Assembly (NCBI RefSeq): GCF_014197205.1
Contig: NZ_JACIFD010000015.1
Location: 1 to 33,723, forward strand
From: Canibacter oris
GTDB taxonomy: Bacteria > Actinomycetota > Actinomycetes > Actinomycetales > Microbacteriaceae
Reading direction: 5' to 3'
Length of the DNA: 33,723 nt
The notes beneath the pieces were generated by a model. That model was not told where the DNA came from and did not search any database. It worked only from the letters and a program-made list of their open reading frames with translations. The position numbers were made by a program, and so were the translations under genes. Position 1 is the stretch's first letter; every line of letters begins with the position of its first letter. Shown in pieces: positions 16,201 to 24,430 of this stretch.

Positions 16201-16667
16201 AACACCGGAAACCCAATCTCAGTGGCGCCGGCAATCAGTTCTTCAATATCGGTTGATACAGGGGTGGATCTAAGCACCGGCACTCCGGCCCGAAGCGCGT
16301 GCTCTTTTGCGGCAACTTTATTCCCAGCCATCCGCAGTGCCTCTGCTCCCGGACCAATGAAGGTGATGCCATTAGCAGCTGCTGCAGCCGCTAGTTCAGG
16401 GTTTTCCGAGAGAAACCCGTAACCAGGGTAAATTGCGTCAGCGCCAGCTGCTTTGGCGACCCGAATGATTTCTGCGACATCCAGGTAAGCTTTGACCGGG
16501 TGGCCTTCCTCCCCAATCAGATACGCCTCATCTGCTTTCAGCCGATGCAGGGAGTTTCTGTCCTCATAGGGGAAAATCGCTACTGTTTTTGCACCCAATT
16601 CGTGTGCTGCACGGAATGCGCGGATAGCGATTTCGCCGCGGTTTGCTACCAGGATTTTTCGGAACAC
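13257..16667 (-). CDS. pyc: Pyruvate carboxylase
   Basis: A 1136-aa biotin enzyme that carboxylates pyruvate to oxaloacetate with ATP and bicarbonate, an anaplerotic step in the cytoplasm. Domain order: biotin carboxylase/ATP-grasp (about 1-450; KAVAGGGGRGMR, EMNPRIQVEHTVTEEV), carboxyltransferase (about 520-830; WGGATYDVALRFL, HTHDTPGG metal site), allosteric linker, and biotinyl carrier domain at the end with K1098 in EAMKMEA. All three activities on one chain and the length are normal. The start is GTG, 8 bases after AGGGGG. A 128-base AT-rich leader (16668-16795) precedes it, with no riboswitch-like fold seen. Confidence 0.97.
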   Translation of the reverse strand: MFRKILVANRGEIAIRAFRAAHELGAKTVAIFPYEDRNSLHRLKADEAYLIGEEGHPVKAYLDVAEIIRVAKAAGADAIYPGYGFLSENPELAAAAAANGITFIGPGAEALRMAGNKVAAKEHALRAGVPVLRSTPVSTDIEELIAGATEIGFPVFAKAVAGGGGRGMRRVETASELRDALESAMREADSAFGDPAMFIEQAVLRPRHIEVQVLADHTGQVVHLYERDCSVQRRHQKVVEIAPAPNLDPEIRNALTRDAIAFAKSIGYENAGTVEFLLDTEGERAGQHVFIEMNPRIQVEHTVTEEVTDVDLVQAQMLIAAGATLAELRLKQEQIQVRGSALQCRITTEDPADNFRPDLGRITAYRSPGGGGVRLDGGTINPGSFISPHFDSMLAKLTCRGRDFEAAVTRATRALAEFRIRGVATNIPFLQAVLHDAAFRAGDVSTAFIAERPELLEMHRPKDRATRLLQYLADTTVNQPHGKRPLVTSPATKLPVLDCGSEPPAAGRQRLQQLGPEGFAAALRQQEALAVTETTFRDAHQSLLATRVRTRDLVAAAPAVARLTPELFSVEAWGGATYDVALRFLTEDPWERLAKLREALPNIPLQMLLRGQNTVGYTPYPPAVARAFVQEATAVGVDIFRIFDALNDVNQMRVAIDAVRETGSAVAEVALCYTGNLLDPQENKFTLDYYLRLAEQIAAAGAHILAIKDMAGLLRPAAARKLVTALRENFELPVHLHTHDTPGGQLATLLAAAEAGVDAVDVAAAPLSGTTSQPALSSLVAALEHTQRDTGLNPENVYALEPYWEAVRAVYQPFESGLPAPTGRVYTHEIPGGQLSNLRQQAIALGLADNFEKIEDMYAAADKILGRIPKVTPSSKVVGDLALHLAAVDADPEDFAANPEKYDIPDSVVGFLAGELGEIPGGWPEPFRSKVLAGRELSLELGKLSAADTELLANAGKQRQQTLNRLLFAGPAAQYQASYERFGDLSVLDTVDYLYGLETGAEHAIDLAKGVRLYIGLEAIGEADDKGVRTVMVRVNGQLRPVFVKDLSVKVTAHTAEKADRTIAGHIAAPFSGTVTIKAQPGDAVLAGQPIATIEAMKMEAAITAAVSGTVERLAFSGTRAVEAGDLILVITEEDK

Positions 16668-16795
16668 TGTGCTTCCCCCTGCAGGTTGTCATTATCGTCA
16701 TAGATTACGACGCAGCTGAATTATTTTTTATAAATATAGCAGGGGTTTTGCGAAGCTATGTATCTTGAAAGTAAAGTTGGGCAGTGCTGTAGGCG

Positions 16796-17617
16796 CTAAT
16801 CCTGTTGGTGCTGAAACAGCGCAATCGCTGCAGTAACCGAAACGTTCAAGGATTCGACACGCGGATCCATCTTAATCACATAACGGTGCGTGGCAAGCTC
16901 AGTAAGCTCCTTAGAAACACCCTCCCTTTCGCTGCCAAGCACCAACGCCAGCGGTTCTTTAACCTGTTTAATTGTTGTCAGCGGGGCAGTTGCTGCAATA
17001 TCAAGCGTCGCAACCGGAATGCGCTGGGCGGTAACAAAGTCAGCAAACTGTGCCTGGCTGGCGATTATCACTGGCAGGGTAAACACCAGCCCGCGGCTGG
17101 CCCGCACGAGACGGCGATCGTACACAGTTTTAAGGTCGCTTTCTAGCAGCACCACGCCGGCAGCTCCAAGGGCGCAAGCAGTGCGCGTGATTGCACCTAT
17201 GTTGCCCACGATTTTTACCCCGTCAAGCACGACGATATCACCGCTGACGCTGCCGTCTGTAAGCAGAGAACTAAGTTTGCGGGGTGTCGGGGCTGTGGCT
17301 AACGCAAAAATTTTGACGTGTTTGTCATCGCCAAACAGCGCTTTCACTGCGGCTGGCTCAATTGTTACCACTTCAGGCAGTTGAGCATCGGCAAAAAGTT
17401 CAAGTAAAGCAGGTTTTTCTGCGGTGAGCCGCGCAGTGGCGGCTGCGGCCACGCTGGTGATAAAAAGCGTCTCGATCCGCACCCTAGCAGCAACTGCCTG
17501 CGCGATGTTTTCATGGTCATCGATGATGATAGTGCGAGGGCGCGCCGCTTTACTGCGCAGCACATCTTTGAGACGGTGAGCCAGGGGATCTGTGACTGTA
17601 GTAATGTGCTGCGGCAT
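16796..17617 (-). CDS. TsnR/TrmH-family (SPOUT) 23S rRNA 2'-O-methyltransferase, thiostrepton-resistance type
   Basis: A 273-aa SPOUT methyltransferase. The N-terminal half (about 5-110) matches the substrate-binding TSNR_N-type domain, and the catalytic half carries motif 1 VKIVGNIGAITR (N139, R145), motif 2 LVLGSEREG (E230) and motif 3 ESLNVSVTAAIAL (256-267). From memory of the Streptomyces azureus Tsr protein, the stretch from about residue 127 to 183 is strikingly alike (GDIVVLDGVKIVGNIGA, RRLVRASRG). Tsr methylates A1067 of 23S rRNA and blocks thiopeptides. A target of A1067 is therefore likely but not proven; other TrmH relatives modify other sites. AAGGA lies 9 bases before the ATG. 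It sits just beyond tRNA-Ala. Confidence 0.85.
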   Translation of the reverse strand: MPQHITTVTDPLAHRLKDVLRSKAARPRTIIIDDHENIAQAVAARVRIETLFITSVAAAATARLTAEKPALLELFADAQLPEVVTIEPAAVKALFGDDKHVKIFALATAPTPRKLSSLLTDGSVSGDIVVLDGVKIVGNIGAITRTACALGAAGVVLLESDLKTVYDRRLVRASRGLVFTLPVIIASQAQFADFVTAQRIPVATLDIAATAPLTTIKQVKEPLALVLGSEREGVSKELTELATHRYVIKMDPRVESLNVSVTAAIALFQHQQD

Positions 17618-17700
17618 CTATCAATTTCCTTACTTGTGTCGCGTTTTGGCACCCAACCAACACTTCAGCCGCCGCCAGATTCGCTCAGCCCGAAACGGCA

Positions 17701-17726
17701 AAAGCCCCGCTTTCGCGAGGCTTTTA
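17701..17726 (-). terminator. Terminator downstream of tRNA-Ala
   Basis: On the minus strand, AAAAGCC-TCGC-GAAA-GCGG-GGCTTTT forms a stem with a GAAA tetraloop and a T run. It lies 2 bases after the encoded CCA of tRNA-Ala. Confidence 0.75.
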
Positions 17727-17728
17727 GT

Positions 17729-17804
17729 GGTGGACCCTGGGAGAATCGAACTCCCGACATCCTGCTTGCAAAGCAGGCACTCTACCAACTGAGTTAAGGG
17801 CCCT
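17729..17804 (-). tRNA. alaT: tRNA-Ala(TGC)
   Basis: A full cloverleaf on the minus strand with encoded CCA. The acceptor is GGGCCCT/AGGGTCC with one G-U pair, the anticodon arm is CCTGC-TTTGCAA-GCAGG giving anticodon TGC, and the T arm carries GTTCGATTC. The length is 76 including CCA. It follows tRNA-Ile by 41 bases, the usual ileT-alaT pair downstream of gyrA in actinobacteria. Confidence 0.96.
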
Positions 17805-17845
17805 TGCATTTCTGCAACTCCTCTAGTGTATCACACTTTTCGGAG

Positions 17846-17922
17846 TGGTGGGGCTACCAGGACTTGAACCTGGGACCTCTTCATTATCAGTGAAGCGCTC
17901 TAACCACCTGAGCTATAGCCCC
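17846..17922 (-). tRNA. ileT: tRNA-Ile(GAT)
   Basis: A full cloverleaf on the minus strand with encoded CCA. The acceptor is GGGGCTA/TAGCCCC, the anticodon arm CTTCA-CTGATAA-TGAAG gives anticodon GAT, and the T arm has GTTCAAGTC. The length is 77 including CCA. Confidence 0.96.
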
Positions 17923-18078
17923 TTGACCACTGCTAAACATTACCGGAGCTTTTTTAAAAATGCAAATTCCGCTTTTCACACCCGCGTGTTTCATGACTTC
18001 AAACAACTGCAAAGTAGCTTAAAGCCACATCAAACTCTTCCCGAATGCTCACCGGAACCAAAACTCCATACACGCCCA

Positions 18079-18717
18079 CTACAGCTCTCCAGCAACCAAC
18101 GTGTAAAGCGGCTCGCCAGGTAAAACACCTGGTCGCACCCATAAATCTGCGAGTTTATAAGGTTTTTCTGCGGTGATATGTGCGCGTTCTTGGGCGCCCC
18201 AGTGCTCCCAGTACGGAGCATAAATCTCACCCCCGGGTCGCTGCGTTAAGGCACGATTCTTACGCGCGGCCTCATCGGCTACTTCAACCCAGATACGGAG
18301 TGTCGCAAGCGGCGCAGTTTTACTGTTTAAAGCAGCCGAACCTTCCACAACTACCGGGCGTGTCGCACTAACCTCCTGCCACTTTGCGGGCTTGTTTCGG
18401 TGCCAATCCCAGTGGCGGATCCGCCCCACCTGCCCTTGCGACAGCGGCCCTAAAAGCTCTGTGGCGACTCGTTGCCCCGCGTCGGCTAGCCCATCCCAGC
18501 TGGCGTACACGTTATCAAGGTGCACAAGTTCAGCATCTAACTGCCGCGCTAAATATTTACCGAGGGTTGATTTACCGCTGCCACTGGGCCCGTCGATAAT
18601 AATTCGCGGCACCGCAGCAATCTGCGCCTTTGCTACTAATAATTGCAAAAAAGCAGCCGGCGCAGAGGCTCTAAAAGCCCCAGCCGGCTGCTGTTCTGCA
18701 CTGAAAATGTCGTGCAT
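18079..18717 (-). CDS. P-loop NTPase, uridine kinase-like
   Basis: A 212-aa protein with a perfect Walker A (GPSGSGKST, 43-51) preceded by RIIID, a DNVY motif (about 68-71) where uridine kinases have their substrate aspartate, a WDWHRN stretch and VVVEGSAAL as the Walker-B-like strand. This is the nucleoside/uridine kinase subset of P-loop kinases. The phosphate acceptor is unknown; small-molecule kinases of this type are often left as ATP-binding protein. It lies 32 bases after the DUF3566 gene and ahead of tRNA-Ile on the same strand. The start has only a weak AGG. Confidence 0.82.
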   Translation of the reverse strand: MHDIFSAEQQPAGAFRASAPAAFLQLLVAKAQIAAVPRIIIDGPSGSGKSTLGKYLARQLDAELVHLDNVYASWDGLADAGQRVATELLGPLSQGQVGRIRHWDWHRNKPAKWQEVSATRPVVVEGSAALNSKTAPLATLRIWVEVADEAARKNRALTQRPGGEIYAPYWEHWGAQERAHITAEKPYKLADLWVRPGVLPGEPLYTLVAGEL

Positions 18718-18749
18718 TTAGCTGTTAACCTGTTGTTGTTGTAGTGGTG

Positions 18750-19157
18750 TTAGTTGCTGGTGAAACCTAACTGGAATCCTCCGAGAGCACGCACCAGCAG
18801 GTTGTAAACGACCGCTGCGACCGCGCCGAGAGCGGTGCCGATAATGATGTTTACCAGCCCTGAAACCACGGCAAATCCAAGCACTTGCGGGAAGCCCACG
18901 ATGCTTAGCAGGTTGATGTCGCCGCCGGCAACGTCTGAGATTAGCCCGTTCAGCTGTGCCAGCACTCCGGTCTGCAGCAGCACGAAGTAAATCAGCACTG
19001 ACGCTACAATGCCCACAACTGCCATGCACACGCTGAGCACGAATGAGAACTTTACGGCTGACCAGAAATCAACGTAAACCAGTTTTAGCCGCACCTGTTT
19101 CACCGGGGTGCGAGCCCGGGTTTTGCGCTCTAGCTGTTCTGCAACAGTATTATTCAT
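18750..19157 (-). CDS. DUF3566 membrane protein
   Basis: A 135-aa protein with a cytoplasmic basic N-terminus, the [18 protein letters not shown] motif and two long hydrophobic helices (about 36-62 and 88-125). This is the DUF3566 family found directly after gyrA in most actinobacteria (Rv0007 in M. tuberculosis); its function is unknown. I start it at ATG 19157, which has AGAGGA 6 bases upstream and overlaps the gyrA stop by 8 bases. A longer frame from 19190 would intrude further into gyrA with no ribosome site. Confidence 0.9.
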   Translation of the reverse strand: MNNTVAEQLERKTRARTPVKQVRLKLVYVDFWSAVKFSFVLSVCMAVVGIVASVLIYFVLLQTGVLAQLNGLISDVAGGDINLLSIVGFPQVLGFAVVSGLVNIIIGTALGAVAAVVYNLLVRALGGFQLGFTSN

Positions 19158-21726
19158 TGTTTTCCTCTGCTTCTGTGTTTGGTGCTGCAACAGTCGCTGT
19201 ATTCACACTGTTTTCGCCGCTAGCAGCTGTTTCTGTAGTATCCACACTATCGTCTTCCAGGCCGCGTTCGGTATTTCGGGCAATTCCGATGATGCGATCG
19301 CTGTCTGGGAAGCGGGCAAACACCACGCCCATGGTGTTGCGGCCCTTAGCCGGCACCTCGTTCACGTTTGACCGCACAACTTTGCCGCTGGCTAGCACCA
19401 CCAGCACCTCGTCGGTGTCGTCCACAATACAGCCGCCAACCAGGTCACCTCGGCTGTCGTCAAGTTTCGCCACTTTAATGCCGAAGCCACCACGCTGCTG
19501 TACCCGGTACTCGCTGACCGCGGTGCGTTTAGCGTAGCCGCCCTCGGTAACTACGAAAACGTAACCGTCTTCGCTCACCTTAGCTGCGGCAAGCAACTCA
19601 TCGCCCGCGCGGAATTTCATGCCCCGTACCCCGCTGGTAGCGCGACCCATTGGGCGCAGCGCCTCATCGGAGGCGGTGAAGCGTACCGACATACCGTGTT
19701 TTGAAATCAGCAGAATATCGTCGCTGGAGCTAGCTACCAGGGCAGAAACCAGGGCGTCATCGTCACGCAGTTTAATCGCGATAATGCCGCCGGTGCGATT
19801 GGTGTCATACTCGGGCAACGCGGTTTTCTTAATTAGACCGTCACGGGTTGCCAACACCAGGTACTGATCCTCATGATATTTATCAAGTTCGAGGATCTGC
19901 GTCACGGTTTCGTCAGGCGCCAGCGCCAGCAGATTTGCCAGGTGCTGCCCCTTCGCGTCACGACCGCCCTCCGGCGCTTCCCAAGCTTTCGCGCGATAAA
20001 CTCGACCAGTATTGGTGAAGAACAAGAGCCACTGGTGGGTGGTGGTCACAAAGAAGTGTTCCACGATGTCGTCAGCCCGCAAACTTGCGCCCTTAACGCC
20101 CTTGCCACCGCGGTGCTGTGAGCGGTAATTATCAATGCGGGTGCGCTTGATGAAGCCGCCGCGCGTCACAGTAATCACCATTTCTTCTTCCGGAATCAGG
20201 TCTTCGATAGACATATCGCCGTCGTATCCGACCATGATTTCGGTGCGGCGCTCATCACCGTAGCGTTTTACGATGTCGTCAAGCTCAGCAACCACGATTT
20301 CTCGCTGCTGCGCAGGTGAAGCGAGCACGCCCTCGTATTCTTTAATCTGCGCTTCGAGCTTCGCCGCGAGCTCCATAATTTTCTGCCGCTCCAGTGCTGC
20401 GAGTCGTCGCAGTTGCAGCGCCAGAATCGCATCTGCTTGAATTTCGTCAACCCCGAGCAAGCTCATCAGGCCACTGCGTGCTTCCTCCACGGTTGGGGAT
20501 TTGCGGATCAACGCAATAACTTCGTCAAGCGCATCAAGCGCTTTGAGGTAACCGCGCTGAATATGCGCTTCGGCCTCTGCTTTCTTCAGGCGGAAGCGGG
20601 TACGGCGCACTATCACTTCAATCTGGTGCGCGGCCCAGTAGGTGATGAAACCGTCGATTGACAGGGTGCGTGGCACACCGTCAACAATCGCCAGCATGTT
20701 TGCACCGAAATTATCTTGCAGCTGAGTGTGCTTGTAGAGGTTGTTCAGCACAACTTTTGCAACCGCGTCGCGTTTCAGCACGATTACCAGGCGCTGGCCG
20801 GTGCGGCCACTGGTTTCGTCACGAATATCTGCAATGCCCTGCAGGCGCCCCTCTTTAACGAGTTCGGCGATTTTAACGGCAAGGTTATCGGGGTTTACCT
20901 GGTATGGCAGTTCGGTTACTACCAGACAGGTGCGGCCTTGAATTTCCTCAATATTAACAACCGCGCGCATCGTGATTGAGCCGCGACCGGTGCGGTAAGC
21001 TTCGCGGATGCCTTTCGTGCCGAGGATCTGCGCCCCGGTTGGGAAATCTGGGCCTTTAATGCGCTCCAGCAGCGCGTTTTGCAGCTCTTCTTTGTTGGCG
21101 TCTGGATGCTCCAGGTGCCATTTTGCGCCCTCGGCTACTTCCCGCAGGTTGTGTGGTGGAATGTTTGTTGCCATACCAACCGCGATACCGACTGAGCCGT
21201 TAACCAGCAGGTTTGGGAAACGGCTAGTAAGCACAGTCGGCTCTTGGGTGCGACCATCATAGTTGTCTTGGAAGTCAACGGTGTCTTCGTCAATATCCCG
21301 CACCATCTCCATTGCGAGCGGTGCCATTTTAGTTTCGGTGTATCGGTGTGCCGCGGCACCGTCGTTGCCAGGGCTGCCGAAGTTACCCTGACCCAGTGCC
21401 AGCGGGTACCGTAGCGCCCACGGCTGCACCAAACGCACCAGAGTGTCATAAACCGCGCCGTCACCGTGCGGGTGGAATTGACCCATCACGTCGCCGATTA
21501 CGCGGGTGCACTTGGAGAAGGCTTTGTCTGGTCGGTATCCGCCGTCATACATGGTGTAAATCACGCGGCGATGTACCGGTTTCAGGCCGTCTCGCACGTC
21601 TGGCAGAGCGCGCCCCACAATCACGCTCATTGCGTAGTCGAGGTAGCTCCGCTGCATTTCGGTGCGCAGATCCACCTGAGCAATGTGGCCGTGGCTGTGC
21701 TCTTCCGTGGTCTCTTCGTAAGACAT
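19150..21726 (-). CDS. gyrA: DNA gyrase subunit A
   Basis: An 858-aa breakage-reunion subunit of gyrase, which introduces negative supercoils ahead of forks. The N-terminus ([21 protein letters not shown]), catalytic Y129 (HRYTE), and the GyrA box QHRGGKG near 540 in the C-terminal pinwheel domain are present. The quinolone-resistance region reads [10 protein letters not shown] with Gly at 90 (M. tuberculosis numbering happens to coincide; Ala90 there, Ser83 in E. coli) and Asp94 kept. I start at ATG 21726 (MSYEETTEE), 19 bases after gyrB; an upstream in-frame ATG at 21768 would overlap gyrB and has no properly spaced site. The C-terminal tail is acidic and Asn/Glu-rich. Confidence 0.97.
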   Translation of the reverse strand: MSYEETTEEHSHGHIAQVDLRTEMQRSYLDYAMSVIVGRALPDVRDGLKPVHRRVIYTMYDGGYRPDKAFSKCTRVIGDVMGQFHPHGDGAVYDTLVRLVQPWALRYPLALGQGNFGSPGNDGAAAHRYTETKMAPLAMEMVRDIDEDTVDFQDNYDGRTQEPTVLTSRFPNLLVNGSVGIAVGMATNIPPHNLREVAEGAKWHLEHPDANKEELQNALLERIKGPDFPTGAQILGTKGIREAYRTGRGSITMRAVVNIEEIQGRTCLVVTELPYQVNPDNLAVKIAELVKEGRLQGIADIRDETSGRTGQRLVIVLKRDAVAKVVLNNLYKHTQLQDNFGANMLAIVDGVPRTLSIDGFITYWAAHQIEVIVRRTRFRLKKAEAEAHIQRGYLKALDALDEVIALIRKSPTVEEARSGLMSLLGVDEIQADAILALQLRRLAALERQKIMELAAKLEAQIKEYEGVLASPAQQREIVVAELDDIVKRYGDERRTEIMVGYDGDMSIEDLIPEEEMVITVTRGGFIKRTRIDNYRSQHRGGKGVKGASLRADDIVEHFFVTTTHQWLLFFTNTGRVYRAKAWEAPEGGRDAKGQHLANLLALAPDETVTQILELDKYHEDQYLVLATRDGLIKKTALPEYDTNRTGGIIAIKLRDDDALVSALVASSSDDILLISKHGMSVRFTASDEALRPMGRATSGVRGMKFRAGDELLAAAKVSEDGYVFVVTEGGYAKRTAVSEYRVQQRGGFGIKVAKLDDSRGDLVGGCIVDDTDEVLVVLASGKVVRSNVNEVPAKGRNTMGVVFARFPDSDRIIGIARNTERGLEDDSVDTTETAASGENSVNTATVAAPNTEAEENNE

Positions 21727-21745
21727 TGAATTTGAGGTTTCGTTA

Positions 21746-23740
21746 TTAGATGTCAAGGAAACGCACATCCTTCGCGTTCTGCTGGATAAAGTTGCGACGG
21801 GCTTCGACGTCTTCGCCCATCAGGGTGGCGAAAATTTCGTCTGCTGCTGCGGCGTCATCCATACTCACCTGCAGCAGGGTGCGAGTCTCCGGGTTCATCG
21901 TGGTTTCCCAGAGCTCTTCGTAGTTCATCTCACCGAGACCTTTGTAGCGCTGCACGCCGCTCTCCTTCATCAGGCGGCGGCCAGCTGCTTTGCCCGCAGC
22001 CAGGCGCTCGTCGCGTTCGGCGTCACTAAACACAAACTCGTGATCAGCGTTTGCCCACTTCAAGCGATACAGCGGTGGCTGCGCTAAATACACGTAACCG
22101 CGCTCAATCAGCGGCTTCATGTAGCGGAACAGCAAGGTCAGCAACAACGTTGTGATGTGCTGCCCGTCAACGTCAGCATCGGCCATCAACACGATTTTGT
22201 GATACCGCGCTTTTTCAACGTTAAATTCTTCGCCAATGCCAGCACCAAACGCGGTAATCATTGCCTGCACTTCGGCGTTGTTTAGTGCCTTGTCTAAGCG
22301 TGCTTTTTCAACATTGAGGATCTTCCCGCGCAGCGGCAAAATCGCCTGTGTTTCGGGGTTGCGTCCAGTTTTTGCCGAACCTCCAGCGGAGTCACCCTCC
22401 ACAATGAAAATTTCGCTGATTTCCGGGTTTTTACTGGTGCAATCACTGAGCTTACCCGGCATTCCGCCAGATTCCAAAAGCCCCTTACGGCGCGCTGTTT
22501 CTCGGGCTTTACGGGCAGCTAGTCGGGCGGTCGCCGCCTGAATTGCCTTGCGAATAATCGCTTTTGCCTCGTTGGGATGGCTATCCAACCAGTCTCCCAA
22601 CTGCTCAGTAACGACCTTCTGCACGAAGCCCTTGGCCTCGGTGTTGCCAAGTTTTGTTTTTGTCTGCCCTTCAAACTGCGGCTCCCCCAGTTTTACAGAG
22701 ATTACCGCGGTCAGGCCCTCACGCACATCATCACCGGAAAGATTATCGTCTTTATCTTTCAGCAGGTTTTTCTCACGCGCGTAGCGATTAATCAGGGTTG
22801 TCAGCGCGGCGCGGAAGCCTTCTTCATGAGTGCCGCCCTCATGAGTGTTAATGGTGTTCGCATAAGTGTGCACGCTCTCGGAGTAAGCGGTTGTCCACTG
22901 CATCGCAATTTCCGCGGAAATTGTTTTTACGGTGTCTTCTGCTTCAAAGGAGATAATCTCATCGTGCACAAGTTCAGCGCGCTTAACCCGGTTCAGGTGT
23001 TCCACATAGTCGCGAATACCCTGCTCATAGTAGAACTCGTCGTGCGGTGCCGGCGGGGTGACAGTTTCACCTTCGTCATTAACCACCGGCTCCTGCGGGC
23101 GTAAATCGGTGAGGCTGATCCGCAATCCCTTATTCAGGAAGGCCATTTGCTGGAATCTGGTGCGTAGCGTTTGGTAGTCAAACTCAATGGTTTCAAAGAT
23201 ATCTGCGCTTGGCCAGAATTTTACGCTGGTCCCGGTTGCGGTGCTCGGCTCTAGTTTTGCCAGCGGTGCTACTGGCACACTCTTATCAAAGCTCATGCCC
23301 CACTTGTAGCCCTGGCGCTGCACTTCGACCTCGAATTTTTCAGACAGCGCGTTTACCACCGAGGAACCCACACCGTGCAAACCGCCTGATACCGCGTAAC
23401 CGCCACCGCCAAACTTACCGCCGGCGTGCAGCACTGTGAGCACCACTTCGACGGTGGATTTACCCTCGGTCGGGTGGATATCAACCGGAATACCACGACC
23501 ATTATCGGTCACCTGCACGCCGCCGTCGGCGAGAATGGTCACCTCAATGTTGTCGCAGTAGCCCGCCAGAGCCTCATCAACCGAGTTGTCTACAATTTCG
23601 TAAACCAGGTGGTGCAAACCACGCGGCCCGGTGCTGCCAATATACATGCCGGGACGCTTACGCACAGCCTCCAGGCCCTCTAGCACCTGAATATTTTCGG
23701 CGCCGTATTCTGGCTTCTTTTCTGCGGAGCTATCACTCAT
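21746..23740 (-). CDS. gyrB: DNA gyrase subunit B
   Basis: A 664-aa ATPase subunit of gyrase. The GHKL ATPase is at the front ([38 protein letters not shown]), then the transducer and the TOPRIM domain with [10 protein letters not shown] and DADVDGQHI, and the C-terminal [17 protein letters not shown]. Length and order are normal. I use ATG 23740 (MSDSSAEKK); a TTG at 23797 would add 19 residues not typical for the family. The gene is preceded by an extended -10 promoter at about 23805 and followed by gyrA after 19 bases. Confidence 0.97.
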   Translation of the reverse strand: MSDSSAEKKPEYGAENIQVLEGLEAVRKRPGMYIGSTGPRGLHHLVYEIVDNSVDEALAGYCDNIEVTILADGGVQVTDNGRGIPVDIHPTEGKSTVEVVLTVLHAGGKFGGGGYAVSGGLHGVGSSVVNALSEKFEVEVQRQGYKWGMSFDKSVPVAPLAKLEPSTATGTSVKFWPSADIFETIEFDYQTLRTRFQQMAFLNKGLRISLTDLRPQEPVVNDEGETVTPPAPHDEFYYEQGIRDYVEHLNRVKRAELVHDEIISFEAEDTVKTISAEIAMQWTTAYSESVHTYANTINTHEGGTHEEGFRAALTTLINRYAREKNLLKDKDDNLSGDDVREGLTAVISVKLGEPQFEGQTKTKLGNTEAKGFVQKVVTEQLGDWLDSHPNEAKAIIRKAIQAATARLAARKARETARRKGLLESGGMPGKLSDCTSKNPEISEIFIVEGDSAGGSAKTGRNPETQAILPLRGKILNVEKARLDKALNNAEVQAMITAFGAGIGEEFNVEKARYHKIVLMADADVDGQHITTLLLTLLFRYMKPLIERGYVYLAQPPLYRLKWANADHEFVFSDAERDERLAAGKAAGRRLMKESGVQRYKGLGEMNYEELWETTMNPETRTLLQVSMDDAAAADEIFATLMGEDVEARRNFIQQNAKDVRFLDI

Positions 23741-23804
23741 ACTAGATGAACTTCTCTCTTTAGCGTGAGAGGGGCGAATTTCACCCCAGGGGCTCAACTA
23801 GACT

Positions 23805-23810
23805 ATTTTA
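23805..23810 (-). promoter_or_regulatory. gyrB promoter, extended -10
   Basis: On the minus strand TTGCTAAAAT contains TGnTAAAAT, about 65 bases before the gyrB ATG. A small GGGGG/CCCCC hairpin lies just upstream (about 23832-23858) and may end the dnaA-side transcript. Confidence 0.45.
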
Positions 23811-23929
23811 GCAATCTCAGCTGTTTTAAACCCCCATTTTTGACGATTCAGGGGGTATTTTGCGATTGTGTGGATACCCTCAATTATTCGCGGCTCTGCC
23901 GAGCACTGTTTTACCCTGCTTCTCAAGCA

Positions 23930-24430
23930 TCATGCCCAATCATAAGTGTCGCGCGGCCCACGACCCTTAACTGCGTAGGATCCGTGTTTCCAGCTCACGG
24001 TTTGCGGTGGCAGCACCTGCACATCAACAATTTTTGCTGCACCGTAGCGGTCGTTAATATTCGCCACAATTTGACCTCGCAACCGCCGCAACTCAGTAAC
24101 CCAGGTTTGACTCTGCGCCTGCACCGTAATCACACCATCTTCCAGGTACAAAATCTTGGTGCGAGCAGCTACCTGGGGTCCAACTATTTCCTCCCAGCGC
24201 CGGCAAATTTCTGCCTCGGCGATTTCCCGATCCCACCCGCGCAAACTGGTTAGCTGTGTTAAAACAGCTGCGATGGAGTGTGGATCGCGCCCCGCATCAA
24301 AAGGCTTCGTGACCGCAGTTTTCAGCGCTTTTTCCCGCCGCTTCTCATCCCGGGTTCTAATTTTCCCGGCCCAAGCACTGGTGATGTCGCGATACAGTTC
24401 AAGCACAAATTCTTGGTTATTCTGCAGCAT
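23930..24430 (-). CDS. dciA: DciA-type (DUF721) replication initiation/helicase-associated protein
   Basis: A 166-aa basic protein of the DUF721/DciA family. The domain (about 70-150) has the WEEIVGPQVAARTKILYLEDGVITV-type core, with the W-x-x-x-V-G-x-x-x-A pattern and the QTWVTELRRL helix. DciA is the ancestral bacterial loader of the replicative helicase; mycobacterial DciA binds DnaB. The N-terminal 65 residues are charged and probably disordered. Its start overlaps the recF 3' end by 14 bases, so the order dnaA-dnaN-recF-dciA is a coupled replication unit, as in other actinobacteria. Confidence 0.9.
   Translation of the reverse strand: MLQNNQEFVLELYRDITSAWAGKIRTRDEKRREKALKTAVTKPFDAGRDPHSIAAVLTQLTSLRGWDREIAEAEICRRWEEIVGPQVAARTKILYLEDGVITVQAQSQTWVTELRRLRGQIVANINDRYGAAKIVDVQVLPPQTVSWKHGSYAVKGRGPRDTYDWA

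Noticed and set aside
16668-16795. Riboswitch or biotin operator ahead of pyc
   Set aside because: The 128-base leader is AT-rich with no BirA-like palindrome or recognisable aptamer.
17618-18078. Integrated element at the tRNA-Ala/tRNA-Ile pair
   Set aside because: No integrase, no duplicated tRNA 3' end and no att-like direct repeat were seen; only the TsnR gene hints at acquisition.
22577-23104. Plus-strand open frame (175 codons) opposite gyrB
   Set aside because: Shadow of gyrB; residues are unlike any family and no ribosome site is present.
23832-23858. ACCCCC/GGGGGT hairpin upstream of gyrB
   Set aside because: Six pairs with a 16-base loop and only a short T/A tail; could be a weak terminator or attenuator but not supported enough to list.
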